Origin: Erodium maritimum
Taxonomy: Eukaryota > Streptophyta > Magnoliopsida > Geraniales > Geraniaceae
Direction: 5' to 3'
DNA length: 64,000 nt
Assembly: GCA_963921825.1 (NCBI GenBank)
Contig: OY997592.1
Span: 27,507,730-27,571,729, forward strand
Positions 34,797 through 47,386 of this stretch are shown piece after piece (position 1 is the first letter of the stretch; every line of letters begins with the position of its first letter). Under the pieces are notes generated by a model. The model had not been told where the DNA came from, did no database searches, and worked only from the letters and a program-made list of their open reading frames with translations. Both the position numbers and the translations under genes were made by a program.

Positions 34797-35070
34797 AAGC
34801 TATTAATACCTCAAATACTCGCTCACGTAAGGGAAACCTTGAATGAGGATCATGTTCTAAACTCCGCAAGCCACTATTGCTCACAACCTAAATGCCCTAA
34901 TTACCCGATCACGTAGGGAAACCTCAAACAGGGATCATGTTCTCAACTCCGCAAGCCACTATTGCTCACAACCTCAATACCCCAAGTACCCGATCACGTA
35001 GGGAAACCTCAAACGGGGATCATGTTCTCTACTCAGCAAACCACTATTGCTCACAATCTCAATACCCCAA
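34797..35070. repeat. 84-bp tandem repeat in the leader of Gypsy element 1
   Basis: The phrase GGATCATGTTCT recurs at about 34845, 34929 and 35013; each is followed by CCACTATTGCTCACAA and then CCCGATCACGTAGGGAAACC. A decayed version occurs in element 2 at about 50830-51020. Confidence 0.8.
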
Positions 35071-35184
35071 AAACAGTCTTAAGCGTCACACACGCTCGAT
35101 CACCAAATTAACAAACACACGCACAACAATTCACGGACAAAATCAAGTCACCCAACCTCAACCACAAGCCGACAAGGCCAACCC

Positions 35185-35365
35185 GAAATCAAAACACGCC
35201 CACCGGGCCAACAAATTTAAAAAAACACGCCCACTGGGCCAACAAATTTAAAAACACGCCCACTGGGCCAACAAATTTAAAAACACGCCCACAGGCCAAC
35301 CAAATTTAAAACACACGCCCACTAGGCCAACCAAATTTAAAACACACGCCCACCGGGCCAACCAA
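35185..35365. repeat. 31-bp leader repeat CACGCCCACNGGGCCAAC
   Basis: Six or so copies of CACGCCCAC(C/T/A)GGGCCAAC separated by A/T-rich spacers. Element 2 has the equivalent array at about 51440-51560. The unit is partly palindromic (GCCCAC.GGGC). Confidence 0.8.
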
Positions 35366-35718
35366 TTTTAAAACTTTTCTCCCTTTCATCATAAGATCTC
35401 ATTTTTGACATCACGTAGTTACAACCCGGTCCAGGCGTCCCCGAACTAAATTGTACCCACTTGATATCAGCACCGTCACGTTCGACCACAAGGGCGCCCC
35501 TGAGTCGAGTCGCGACAGTTTAAAAACGCTTCACGCAGAAACACACAATCAGTATGCCAGTAATAACAGTACTGCACATACACACAACCACAAACAGGAC
35601 TCATGTCACTACGGGTCTACACACGGTTTCCGACTTGCGTAACCCACGCACGACGGGACTTTTAAAGACTCAACTCTCCCCAACTAATTGACGTACAACC
35701 TGAGGTGTGAAACCTCGA

Positions 35719-35730
35719 GCTCTGATACCA
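35719..35730 (-). other. Primer binding site of Gypsy element 1
   Basis: On the - strand TGGTATCAGAGC, complementary to the 3' end of initiator tRNA-Met. It sits three bases from the 5' LTR end and confirms - strand orientation. Confidence 0.9.
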
Positions 35731-35733
35731 AAT

Positions 35734-38314
35734 TGTCACACCCCGAATTCGGTAGAACCGAACCCGGAACGCGAACGGTAAAACAATAGAACCATTTTCA
35801 AACCTTTTAAAGTAAACCGCTTAAAATCACCCTTTGGTTACTCAAAATAATATTTTACACTTAAAAGTACGTCCACAACAAGTGGAAAAAATAAACAAAG
35901 CATACGTCGCTAAACTCCCCAAAACCCGGACTCCCGCTCCCAGCTCTTCAAGCTTCGAGGGTTCCCCTAGTCCGTCTCGCGACCAGTACCTGTAGGAAAA
36001 GCAGCTAGGGGTGAGCGTTCGCTCACCAGCACGGATACCAGACTGACTACGACATACTACCAGAAAATGCCGGAAACACCAACAACAACCCAAACATCGG
36101 GGACTACTATCCCCAAACTCGAGTAACCCGACTGTCACACGAAAACTGTTACTTTCCTCAACCAACTATACACCCGGACACGTAATGTAGACCCGACACA
36201 ACGGTTACGACCTCAAACCAAAACGAGAATAATAACCACGCAACACCCAAGATCACAAAGGATCGCACACGGCAAACAAGATCACAAAGGATCGCACTCC
36301 AGCTGCTTAGTGCCGGTTGCTAACCGGCTGGGCTTGAGCCTGCCCCACGCAACTTCCCCCGATCTCTGTCGGGCCAGGAGGTCGACCTTTAGCGATATAT
36401 AACGCAATACTTCTCCGATAGCTAGTCGGAAGGGGAGCCTCCCTTCATCGCCGAAGAATGCACAACTTTACCGGTGGTTAACCCGGAAGGCTAGCCAACC
36501 CCCACGCGCGCGGCCACAAAACCCCTTTATTGTCAGGCGGGCCCCCAACCTCAGGCAGAAGAATGCACAACTTTACCGATGGTTAGTCGGAAGCCTAGCC
36601 AACCCCCACGCGCGCGACCATAGGACCCCTTTATTGTCAGGCGGGCCCCCAACCTCAGGCAATCACAATCAACACCCAAGGTTCAACAACTAGTGACGAC
36701 ACAGGTTTAACACCCCACAGGCACACATGGCCACCCATGACACACGAGACAGTATCACACGGGTTCAACACCCTAAAGGACAACCCACGACCCACAAACA
36801 GTAAACACACGGGTCCAACACCCCAAAGACACACCTGACCACCCACGACACACAAACAGTAAAACACGGGTTCCACTCCCCACGGGCACTCGTGGCCACC
36901 GACGACACACAAACAGTAAAACACGGGTTCAACACCCCACAGGTACTCATGGCCACCCACGACACACAAACAATAAAACACGGGTTGAACACCCCAACGA
37001 CACTCATGGCCACCCACGACACACCAACAGTAATACACGGGTTCAACACCCCAACGGCACTCATGGCCACCCACGACAAACCAACAGTAATACACGGGTT
37101 CAACACCCCAACGACACTCATGGCCACCCACGACAACCCAACAGTAATACACGGGTTCAACACCCCAACGACACTCATGGCCACCCACGACACAAACAAT
37201 AAAATACTGGTTCAACTCCCCACGGGCACTCATGGCCACCCAAGACACAAACAATAAAATGCTCCAACAATAAGTTGCCAAAGTATCATTATATAAACTG
37301 ATCCAAAAGGAGATAATTATACCTCATCGTGTAGGTCTCACATCACCATAAATTTGTCATGGCCACCCACGACAAACCAACAGTAATACACGGGTTCAAC
37401 AGCCCAACGACACTCATGGCCACCCACGACAACCCAACAGTAATACACGGGTTCAACACCCCAACGACACTCATGGCCACCCACGACACAAACAATAAAA
37501 TACTGGTTCAACTCCCCACGGGCACTCATGGCCACCCAAGACACAAACAATAAAATGCTCCAACAATAAGTTGCCAAAGTATCATTATATACACTGATCC
37601 AAAAGGAGATAATTATACCTCATCGTGTAGGTCTCACATCACCATAAATTTGTGCTTTCTCATCTCATCAAGGGACCAACGTTTTTTTTCTGTCTTGACC
37701 TAGCACTTTTGTGAACGCTCAGTTACCCAAAGAAGAAAGCACATAAGTCGAAGATGAGGTGAGCTCTCTCTGCTCAAGTCGCCGCCCACACCGAGACCTC
37801 TTATTTATTTATTTTTTGTTCAAGACACAGCCTCTGCACATATATTAGAACCCTACTGCTCCTTTGTGTGCCAACAAGAGACAAACGGAAATGGGCTTAA
37901 GTGACATTTAAAAGGGCTTGAATTGTGAATGGGCTTGATCCATGGGCCGAACAATTAGGCTCATATTGGAGCCAATTTCTATCATCTTCACCTTGGCGAC
38001 AGAGCCCATAAATGTTCCACCTGCTCGTCGTCCTCCACCGGCTCCACCTCTACCCATAATTAATTCAACACATTTAATTTAATTCGATAAAGCCTCTAAT
38101 TTGACCCCGTTTGACCCGGATTTGACTTTTTCGCAAAAATACTCACTTTGAAGGAAACGACCCAAATAAGCTAACCGTAACAACGGCTAAGCTTTTTGGG
38201 TCCCGGAAAGGTCCCGAATGACTCCCGGAGTCATCGGTTAACTTTTCCGGCAGAAAGTCAACTTTTGCCAAAATTCACCGGTTTGACCGGTGTCGACTGG
38301 GGGCGGTTCTTACA
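35734..38314 (-). repeat. Gypsy element 1, 5' LTR (rearranged short form)
   Basis: 2,581 bp. Nearly identical to the 3' LTR outside one region. It lacks the segment equivalent to about 30845-31915 and instead has a duplicated block: the minisatellite end, then AAAATGCTCCAACAATAAG and the following 100 bp, occurs at 37256-37358 and again at 37552 onward. The inverted repeat block is at 36010-36027 and the minisatellite at about 36704-37560. Confidence 0.9.
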
Positions 38315-38527
38315 CCCAAATCTATCAAGCCCTAGCGATGCTGAAATCAGATAATGACAGAAATCACGCAGCATGCATAAAATAAATGATGGGAAAGCGT
38401 AAAACACATATATACAAGATGCAAATGCACCCTCTCATTGCGGTTGGTCAAGAGGGAGGTCAGAGAAATGGCCAGACCGTCTGGACCGGCTACTTCCCCA
38501 CCAGTCAGACCCCATGCGGGTCTGTAT

Positions 38528-39768
38528 TCAATCAACAGACATCGGCACGATGGACAAGGACTCAAGACTGGAGTCCACCGTGTTGAATCGGGTGTGAACC
38601 CTGTCAAACTGAGTATCCATCTCACCAAACCGGGTATCGACCCCGTCAAACCGAGTAGCTATACCCTGAAACTGGGTAACGTACTCATCATGGCGAGTCT
38701 CCTGCCTCTGGAAACCCTCGCGCATCTCCTCTTGGAGAGCTGCGATCTGGGCTGACAGGGCTGCATACCTATCATCTCCTACCTCCTCATCCTCTCTAGT
38801 ATCGGGGATTGCCATTCGCATGTCGGTACCCTTAAAAACTGACTGACCGACCAAATTGGACTTAAATAGTGTGTGGGCTCCCTGCGGGTTGTCCCAAACC
38901 CCATAAAACTGGGCTAGTTGTGTGGAATCGCCGCACAACCAATCCGGCCATTAGGCCTGATAGCATGCTGGTCAATGGGGTCCAAAAGGAGTTTCTCAAA
39001 GGGGGCTGGAATTCCCTTTTTGAAACAGTGAAGAATTCGAACCTCCTTATGGTTCACGATGTGTAAATTATCACTCCGTGTAAACAGAGTGTAACTCACC
39101 ACCCTATGCATGTATTTAAGCATAATGGACTTGAGGTGCTTAGCCTGGGGACTCGAGGTCAGGGATATGTTGGGCTCACTAATTTCTGCCCAAGCATCCT
39201 CGATTTGACAATAATCGGGGTAATCCCCCTCAATAGGAGTAAACCCGCAGGCTTCTCGAAATTCAGATAGGGAGGGTTTAAAAACTCGCCCACACAGTCT
39301 AAATTCAGCCGGTTCGTCACACACGTGTAACCGACAATACGACGTGAGAAACTCAAGAGTGAGTTTCTCATAATGTCGGGGCTCCCAACCTCATAGTCTA
39401 AGCCAACCAAAGGCCTCCAGGCGTGCCCTCAGGTCATCTGCAAAACCAAGAGTTCGTGTGACGAACTTGGTATCCAAGAAACGATTCTGCATAGTGCCTC
39501 GTTTCTTATTTTGCTTGAGCCGCTTAATTTCCAATTCATGTCTAAAAATCAGGCAAGGTTGATTGGGAGTACCTATGGCTGAGTGTGGAGGTCTAAGAGG
39601 TTGCTTTTCCGCCTCGTCTGAATCAGAGCTCGGGTCCGGATGAAGGATTTGCAACGGTGTCGGTTGTGATCCTGATGCCTCTCCCTTCTTCTGCTTCTTC
39701 CTGGGTGCCATCTGAAACAAAACAACCAAGAAAAGATCAAAGTAGACAAATAATAAAAAATTGCTCAA
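38528..39768 (-). pseudogene. Athila env-like ORF (Athila ORF-1 family), frameshifted
   Basis: Located after pol in the Athila element, where this lineage carries an env-like gene of unproven function. It starts with MAPRKKQKKGEASGS (within 39391-39768) and continues through overlapping frames 39159-39410, 38914-39324 and 38528-38938. Recognisable stretches are RFLDTKFVTRTLGFADDL, SLSEFREACGFTP and HLKSIMLKYMHRVVSYTL, of the type grouped as the Athila ORF-1 family. At least three frame changes break it. The last frame has a coiled, heptad-like segment (QIAALQEEMREGFQRQE). No clear signal peptide or membrane segment is seen in the intact pieces. Confidence 0.72.
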
Positions 39769-39779
39769 AAAGCACCCTT

Positions 39780-40640
39780 TACTGCCCAGCCACGGAGGTG
39801 ATCACGGATCCATGAGGAGGTCCGTAACGGAGCTCAGGTTGGAGCTGTGAAGTAGTCTGTCACGGGTTTCAGGTCGGAGCCATTAAGTGGTCCATCACGG
39901 GTTTCAGGCCGGTACCGTGAAGATGGCCGCTACGGAGTACAGGCCAGAGCCGTTATCGGGTGCGTGACCCAGAACCAACCAGAACTGTGAGGCTTTCCGG
40001 TGATAGAAAATCCGGCGGTACTTCCCTTGAATGCCGGCGATGAGGTCCAGCCTGAAACTTATGGTTAGGAGGGTATGGAGGTTTTGAGGGAGAGGACGAA
40101 GATGGGACAGCAGTTTTCGGTGGATAAGTGGAGTTTGAAGGTGAAGAAGAGAGGTTGTGCTTGAAGGTAGAGAGGATAAAGTGTGTTGTCGATGAATAGG
40201 GCTAGGGAAATGGAGGAAGATGATAGAGTTGTGTGATTTGAGGTTGAAGAAGAAGAAGTGAGTGGGTGGAGGCTTGAAAGAGGAAGGGAAGAAGAAGAGG
40301 TAGTTAGGGTTTGGAGGGACAAGGTTCGTCGGACGGGCTGGATCGGGCGTTTTGTGGGCCTTGAACCTAGGCTTCGAACTGGGCCGTGTCCTTCAGAGAT
40401 TTGGGCTTCGCAGGTCATGGAGCCGGGACAAGCCCCGTGCCGATCCATCCCACGGAACCGTGACGAGTCGCTCAAAAAAAAATTTCTCTCTGATTCGTCA
40501 CGGACCCGTGACCCCCTCCGTGGCGGTGTCCCTCACGGAGCTCCATATTTTTTTTTCGCTCTGCTTCGTCAAGGAGCCGTGATGGCCTCCGTGACGGTGT
40601 TCCTCACGGATACGTCCCTCTATAGCACCCCTTTTTGATT
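39780..40640. repeat. Dispersed CACGG/CCGTG motifs downstream of Athila pol
   Basis: Copies include ATCACGGATCCATGA (39800), GTCACGGGTTTCAGG (39857 and similar), GTCACGGACCCGTGAC at 40497-40512 and CCTCCGTGACGGTGTTCCTC near 40580. They match the palindromic cluster of the LTRs. The overlapping short ORFs here (40065-40638) are not supported as genes. Confidence 0.7.
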
Positions 40641-40801
40641 GCTCGTATCCTCCTTTTCTTCCTCTGACAATCTTGCACACAAATGCATCTATTAATTCAC
40701 AAAAAACAAAGAAAATAAACACAAAATAACCTCGGGTTACCTCTCGAGAAGCGCTTTTGTTTAACGTCGTTTGCTCGACTCAAAGGCGGCTTAGGCCACC
40801 T

Positions 40802-41947
40802 CTACATCCTCATAGTCTGGCTCCTCCAAGTATAGACACTCCTCTGGTCCCAACGGACCCCATAATAATGCTTAATTCGATGTCCATTGACTAAAAATGG
40901 GGGCCGTGTTCCATCACAAATCTCTACCGCCCCTTTTGATAAGACTCGAGTTACTTTATAGGGCCCGCTCCATTTTGATACGAGCTTTCCGGAGAAGATA
41001 TTTAACCGAGAGTCATAGAGAAGGACACTATCTCCCTCCCTAAACTCCCTTTGCACAATTTTCTTGTCATGGGCGATCTTGGTGCGCTCCTTGTATAGCT
41101 CTGTGTTGAAATAAGAAAGGGACCTAAACTCGTCCAACTCATTAATCTGCATCAACCTCTTTTCAGCACAAAGATTAGCATCAAAATTTAAAAACTTAAG
41201 TGCCCAATATGCTTTATGTTGTAACTCTAACGGTAAGTGGCATGACTTCCCATATACCATCTTATACGGTGACATTCCAATAGGGGTCTTATTTGCTGTT
41301 CTATATGCCCAAAGTGCATCATCTAACTTTTGTGCCCAATTTTTCCTAGACATATCAACAGTCTTTTCTAAAATAATCTTAATTCTCTATTAGTAACTTC
41401 CACCTTCCCGCTAGTTTGGGGATGGTAGGGTGTAGCTAAGCGCTGGGTAACTCCATACTGATTTAGAAGTTTCCAAAATATCTTATTGCAAAAATGTTTT
41501 CCACCGTCGCTTACTATTGCCCTGGGTGTGCCAAACCGGGAAAAAATGTGAGTTCTTAAGGAAAGAAACCACCGGCTTGGCATCATTAGTGGGTAAGTCT
41601 ATCGCCTCTACCCACTTTGACACATAATCAACCGCAACTGGTACATATTCCATACCGTTAGATCTAGGGAATGGACCCATGAAATCGATGTTCCACACAT
41701 CTAATAACTCTACCTCTATGGTAATATTCAGAGGCATCTCATGCTTCTTTGATATATTTCCTGTTCTTTGGAACCTCTCACATTGCTCAACAAACCAAAT
41801 AGCATGATGAAATAAGTTAGGCCACAAAAAACATGATTGAAGTACCTTTTGAGCTGTCCTCTGTGGTCCAAAATGACCTCCTACATCACCCCCGTGGCAT
41901 TGATGCAAAATAGCTTCTTGCTCCTCTTCGGGGACGCACCTTCTCAC
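40802..41947 (-). pseudogene. Athila integrase, broken
   Basis: Three overlapping frames on the - strand. 41483-41947 carries the zinc-binding end (HQCHGGDVGGHFG) and the first catalytic-core part (VWNIDFMGPFPRSNG). 41368-41586 has HFCNKIFWKLLNQYG and YHPQTSGKVEVTNREL. 40802-41353 has the C-terminal part with KWSGPYKVTRVL. Frame changes near 41360 and 41540 break the gene. Confidence 0.82.
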
Positions 41948-42062
41948 CTCCTACATCATGTGAGAACTTGTTCTTCTGGTAGGGTTTCATGTCGGGAATT
42001 AGAGCACCACTTGCCAAGTAGTTTGCAAAACTTGCAAACCACAGGGCTTCGACGTGCTTTGC

Positions 42063-43620
42063 CTAGAATAGGTGCTCATCTAGAAACTCCTCATTTATTG
42101 GCTTACTCAGCTCTTCATATGGATTCTCAATCCTAGACAAATGGTCTGCTATCACATTCTCTACTCCTTTCTTATCCCTTATTTCCAAATCAAATTCTTG
42201 GAGTAGTAAAATCCACCTTAGCAATCTAGGCTTAGCATCCTTCTTGCTAAACAGGTACTTAAGAGCTGCATGGTCAGTGTATACTATAACCTTGTATAAG
42301 ACAAGATATGAGTGAAATTTTTCACATGCAAATACCACAGCTAATAGTTCTTTTTCAGTAGTAGCATAATTTAATTGAGCTTCATTGAGAACTCTACTAG
42401 CATATTATATGGTATGAAAAATCTTATCTTTCCTTTGCCCTAAAACTGCTCCTACCGCTATATCACTAGCATCACACATCAATTCAAAAGGTAGAGACCA
42501 GTCGGGACTGACCATTACAGGTGCATTTACCAATTTTTATTTTAAGGTTAAGAAGCTTTTCAAACATGCATCATCAAAATTGAAAGGGACATCTTTTACT
42601 AGCAAATTACATAATGGTTTAGAGATTTCAGAAAATCCCTTTATAAATCGCCTATAAAATCCTGCATGTCCTAAGAAACTTCTAACTCCTTTTATAGTAA
42701 TAGGTAGAGGTAATTTACCTATTACATCTACTTTGACTTTATCTACCTCAATCCCTTTAGAAGAGATTTTGTGGCCTAAGACAATTCCCTGTTGTACCAT
42801 AAGATGACATTTTCCCCAATTAAGAACAAGGTTTGTTTCTTCACATCTAGTCAACACTTTATGCAGATTATTTAAACAGTCATCAAAAAAAGAACCAAAC
42901 ATAGAAAAATCATCCATAAATACTTCAAGATAATCCCCAATCATGTCATGAAAAATAGCAGTCATGCATCTTTGAAATGTAGCAGGTGCATTACATAAGT
43001 CAAATGACATTCTCCTATAAGCAAATGTTGCATAAGGGCAAGTTAAAGTTGTTTTCTCTTGATCCTCGGGAGCTATAGCTATTTGGTTATACCCACTATA
43101 TTCGTCTAGAAAGCAATAGTATTCATGACCAGCTAATTTTTCTAACATTTGATCAATAAAAGGCAAGGTAAAATGGTCTTTTCGGGTGGCATCATTTAAC
43201 TTCCTATAGTCTATGCATACTCTCCACCCTGTAACAATTATAGTAGGAATTAATTCATTCTTATCATTTTTTACTACCGTCATCCCCCATTTCTTAGGCA
43301 CAAATTGAATAGGACTAACTCAAGAACTATCAGAAATGGGATAGATAATACATGCATCGAGTAGCTTTATAATTTCCTTTTTTTACTACCTATTGCATTA
43401 ATGGGTTGAGCCTCCTTTGTGGTTGCACAGTTGGTCTGTAGGTATCTTCCATTAAGATCTTGTGCATACATGTTGACAGGCTAATTCCCCTAATGTCAGC
43501 TACTGTCCATCCAAAGGCCTTTTTATGTTCCTTGAGCACCCTCATCAGCTTTTCCTCTTGTAGAGAAGACAATTCTAAAGAAATTATCACAGGTAAAGTA
43601 ATGTCTTCATTCAAAAACAT
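42063..43620 (-). pseudogene. Athila reverse transcriptase and RNase H, broken
   Basis: 43390-43620 holds the start (KEHKKAFGWTVADIRGIS). 42537-43301 holds most of the polymerase: [37 protein letters not shown], and the active-site block VFMDDFSMFG. 42063-42338 holds the RNase H end ([28 protein letters not shown]). Stops and frame shifts near 43310-43390 and 42340-42536 separate the blocks. Confidence 0.87.
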
Positions 43621-43906
43621 ATATTTTAAATTATCTGGCAGGGGTTTTAATTCAAGCTTCGGGCTTGCTCAACAGATGGTTTTAGCATAGGCCCTTGCCT
43701 CGCCTCCAAGGTGAGACGAGTGTGGGGTCTATCCCTCTTTCTTAGAGGGCATGCCTCCAAGAGATTGACCATCTCTAGTTCATTATCCTGCACAAGATCA
43801 CAAGTGTTTGTATTCTCATTAATTAAACATGCTACTAAAGGATCATCAGGAATAAAAAATTTCTTGCACTACATAATCAATCAAGTCAATTCTATAATAA
43901 GTATCA

Positions 43907-44449
43907 TCAATTATAGCATGTGTTAAGGGATTTGAAAACATTAAAAACCACTTCGTCTTTGCCATATCGGATGGTCAATTTCCCTTGCTCTACATCAATA
44001 AGAGCTCGGGCTGTGGCCAAGAACGGTCTTCCTAGGATTAGGGGAATTTCATAATCTTCATGCATGTCCAAGATAACAAAGCCAGCAGGGAAAATAAATT
44101 TGTGAACTTTTACAAACACATCTTCCACAATCCCTCTAGGGTACTTAATAGATCTATCAGCTAGCTGTAGGGACATAGAAGTTGGTTTTAATTCCTCATT
44201 CAATCCTAATTGCTTGAAAATATTTAAAGGCATCAAATTTATACTAGCCCCTAAATCACACAAAGCTTTTGCAAATGAAAGGGACCCCATTTCACATGGT
44301 ATAGTAAAGTTACCAGGGTCTTTCAATTTATGAGGCAGCTTATTATGCAAGATAGCAGAACACTCCTCACTTAAATTCACCCTTTCATGCTCTTTCAATT
44401 TCCTTTTGTTAGATATAATATCTTTCAAGAATTTTGCATAAATAGGCAT
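43907..44449 (-). pseudogene. Athila aspartic protease region
   Basis: A 180-residue open block with the protease signature ALCDLGASINLMP and the later ILGRPFLATARALID, typical of Athila. Downstream frame changes separate it from reverse transcriptase, and it is no longer fused to gag. Confidence 0.85.
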
Positions 44450-44530
44450 GTTTTTAATTGCATCAAGAAAGGAATATTAATCTCAAGCTTCCTAAACACA
44501 TTCAAGAATTTAGCATGCTGATCATCATGT

Positions 44531-46078
44531 TTAGATTTTTTTAACAACAGAGGGGAAAGGAAGATGTGGAGTCCGGGTTTCTGAATCAACCACGGGCTCC
44601 CTTACCTTCTTACATGTGGAGTGCTCTCTACTTACTACCTCTGTTAAGTCTTCTTGCTCTTGATCTTGAATTTGTTCTACAGAGATTTCTGGGGGTAGCT
44701 CTTTCTCATTTTCCTTCTCTTCTGGTTCCACCACCTTACCACTCCTTGTAGTAATTGCATGTGCATTTTCTCTAGGATTCCTCTCGGTGTCACTATGTAG
44801 GGATCCTGGAGGTCTGTAGTTTGCTGTCATGGCAACCTGTCCTAGCTGAGTATTTACTGATTTATAACTGTTATCTGCTTCAGCTTGTTTCCTAAGCAGC
44901 TCCCTTATTCGCTGATCTTTTTCCTCTAACCGCTTATGTATTTTCCTGTTCTCCTCGCCCTGTATCCTATTCTTCTCCTCCTGTATCTGCATCATTTTTA
45001 AAATTAAAGAAGTTGGGTCAGAAGAAGGTTGTTGGTTACCTAGATTTTGCTGAGGTTGAGGATTTCTCTACTGGTTGCCCTGATTTTGAGGTCTCTGATT
45101 GAATCCGGGAGGTGTTGGATTTTGGCTTCTTTGATTCTGATCTCCTCCCCATTTGAACTCAGGGCGATCCTTCCAACCCTCATTATAAGTGTTTGAATAA
45201 GGGTCGTACTTCCTCCTTTGGTTGCTATTGTGATTCACCCAGTTAGCCTCCTCATAGTCCATTGGATTAGGTTGTGGCGATTGTCTCTGCATGCCTGCCA
45301 TCATCAACCTCATTTCTTTTAATTGCTCCATGACTTGATTTATTTTTGCTGCTGAGTTGACTGAATTGACTGTAGAGCCTCCAGGTCCTCTTTCAGAATG
45401 CCAAGCATCATTGGCCACAATATTCTCTAGAATATCTTGGCATTCTGAAAGAGTGTGTTTGGTGAATGACCCACCAGATGCGGCATTTAGCTCTACTTGA
45501 CTTGCTATGTTCAATCCTTGGTAGAACGTATGCAGCTGCAACCACAACTCTTGTCCATGGTGAGGACACTTCCTCATGAGCCCTTGATATCTCTCTCAAG
45601 CTTCTGCTAGTGATTCAAAGTTTCATTGAGCAAAATTTTGGATCTTATCTCTAAGCTCCTTAGTCTTCCTTGGCGAGTAGAATCTAGCTAGAAACTTTTG
45701 TGATAGATCGGCCCATGTTGTATTTGTGTGGTTAGGCAGGCTTGAAATCCAGTCAGCTGCCTCATCCCTTAAAGTAAACTTGAAGACCCGAAGTTTAATT
45801 GCTTCGTCTGACACTCCATTATACCTGAAAGTAGCATAAATCTCATTAAATTTAGTCAATTGCGTAGCGGGATCGGGATCAGTGTTTGGATTCCCGCTAA
45901 ATTGATTTTGTTGAAGTAATTGGATGGTAGAGGTTTTAATCTTGAATTGGTAAGCTGTCACTGGTAGTTGGAGAATGCTCTGATGTAGGTTATTGGTATG
46001 AGGTGTGTCATGGTCGCAGAGATATCTTGGTGGTTCTACGACATCTATAGGAACCTCCTGTTGATTTACTTGAACCAC
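44531..46078 (-). pseudogene. Athila gag, frameshifted
   Basis: Three consecutive open blocks on the - strand. 45623-46078 has the Athila capsid-like region (DEAIKLRVFKFTLRDEAADW, then FLARFYSPRKTKELRDKI). 45068-45577 starts RKCPHHGQELWLQLHTFYQG and ends in a Gln/Asn/Pro-rich tail. 44531-44995 is a Glu/Lys-rich, coiled-coil-like linker leading to the protease. The gaps between blocks contain stops, for example near 45590-45620 and 45000-45067. Confidence 0.85.
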
Positions 46079-46373
46079 CTAGTTATTCGGTTGTCCGCCT
46101 CCTGCATTCTGCCTAGTGGCATCAGTGCCCACAGACTCCATCGTATCTTAGTTCATACTTCCTTCACCAAGTTTCTTCTATAAAGCTCTTATCTTCAACT
46201 GTCATGCTTCTCGTAAATCTGTATCACTAAGCAAATCACTTGGAGTGAATTTAAATCTTGTGAGCATAAAATAACTTTAGTGACAGACACAAGATGAAAG
46301 CTGAATGTAAAACAAAAATTAAAAAGTGAAATAGTCGAAACACAACTTTTATAGAAAGGGTTGGCTCAATTGC

Positions 46374-46391
46374 TCCCTGGCAACGACGCCA
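46374..46391 (-). other. Primer binding site of the Athila element
   Basis: On the - strand TGGCGTCGTTGCCAGGGA, six bases from the 5' LTR end. It resembles the Athila primer site usually assigned to tRNA-Asp (TGGCGCCGTTGCC). Confidence 0.82.
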
Positions 46392-46397
46392 TTAACT

Positions 46398-47386
46398 TGA
46401 CGCCCTGCGGTTTTAGCACAGAAAAGGACACGAAAAGCGTACCGGTCGTCAAGTAGTATTTCAGGATTTTTAGTTCCGAGTTATCGAACCCAAAGGAGCA
46501 CGAGTTAAGCACGTTCTATCCTAAAGTCGTAGTCAATCTATATCAATACTATGATGGTTTTTGGTTTTAGAACATGAAAAGTAAACAGTAAGCGAAATGA
46601 CAGTGAACAAGGACTCACAAAGCTTTAAAGAGTTTTAATTCAGAGAAAAAGCAATCTAAGGTTGTGGGTTCATAGAGACCGTTTCCAATGCATTTAATTG
46701 ACGATAAACATTGTGAAGTTGTCTGATTTTAGGGGCAACGAATCATCTCTCAAACTAGTCCTAACTCCTCACATTGTTTCGGACCCTAATGGAATCTAAC
46801 CACCCAGCTCTCACGAATCAGGATGTAGGGAGACCCAAAGCATTACGTTCTTTGATAATTTCTAACTTTCGGTTTGAATCCTATGATTATTGCAATCGTG
46901 TTAACCTAGCTATCACTAGTCTAGATTTAAACCCAATTTGCATAAGATTTCAGACCTAATTGCAACCCACCTCTCACGAGTGTCAGATTGCAATTCCCAC
47001 CTACTATCAGGCCTACCCGGGAGATAGAGCATTAAGCTTAAATCGAATACAAACCCTAAATCAAATCATCCAACACAATAATCATTCATACATTCAACAC
47101 ATTGGAAAACAAATCTCTACTCCCCCATAACCCTAGATTATTGGGTTTTAGTTACTCATGAACAAGGAAGAAGAAGATGTCATTGATGAACAAAAACAAA
47201 ACTTCATAAATGGAGTAAAGTAGAGAAATACAATAACCAAGTGTGATTACAATGATGTTATTCTAAGTAGAAATCCTCTCCCTAGCTTGCTCTCAACTCT
47301 CCTCTCTTCTTAGCTCTCAAAAATACAAGTTAAGTCTATTGGGAGGCTAACTTTTGGGTTAAAAGGGTAAAAATCGAATCTGAAAC
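46398..47386 (-). repeat. 5' LTR of the Athila element, first segment
   Basis: 989 bp from TGACGCCCTGCGG to the insertion point of Gypsy element 2. It continues at 53560. The 61-residue ORF at 46774-46959 is the LTR twin of 26237-26422, not a gene. Confidence 0.92.

Larger units (their letters stand above)
29318..38314 (-). mobile_element. Gypsy element 1 (chromovirus-like), internally deleted
   Basis: Perfect 5-bp TSD CCCAA at 29313-29317 and 38315-38319; inserted in the Athila 3' region. LTRs are 29318-32680 (3,363 bp) and 35734-38314 (2,581 bp), with ends TGTCACGCCCC and GTTCTTACA in + strand view. The internal part (32681-35733) is only about 3.05 kb. The primer binding site complements initiator tRNA-Met, and the surviving reverse transcriptase piece resembles the Tekay/Del group. 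No gag is recognised, and polymerase, RNase H and integrase core are deleted, so it is non-autonomous. Confidence 0.92.
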
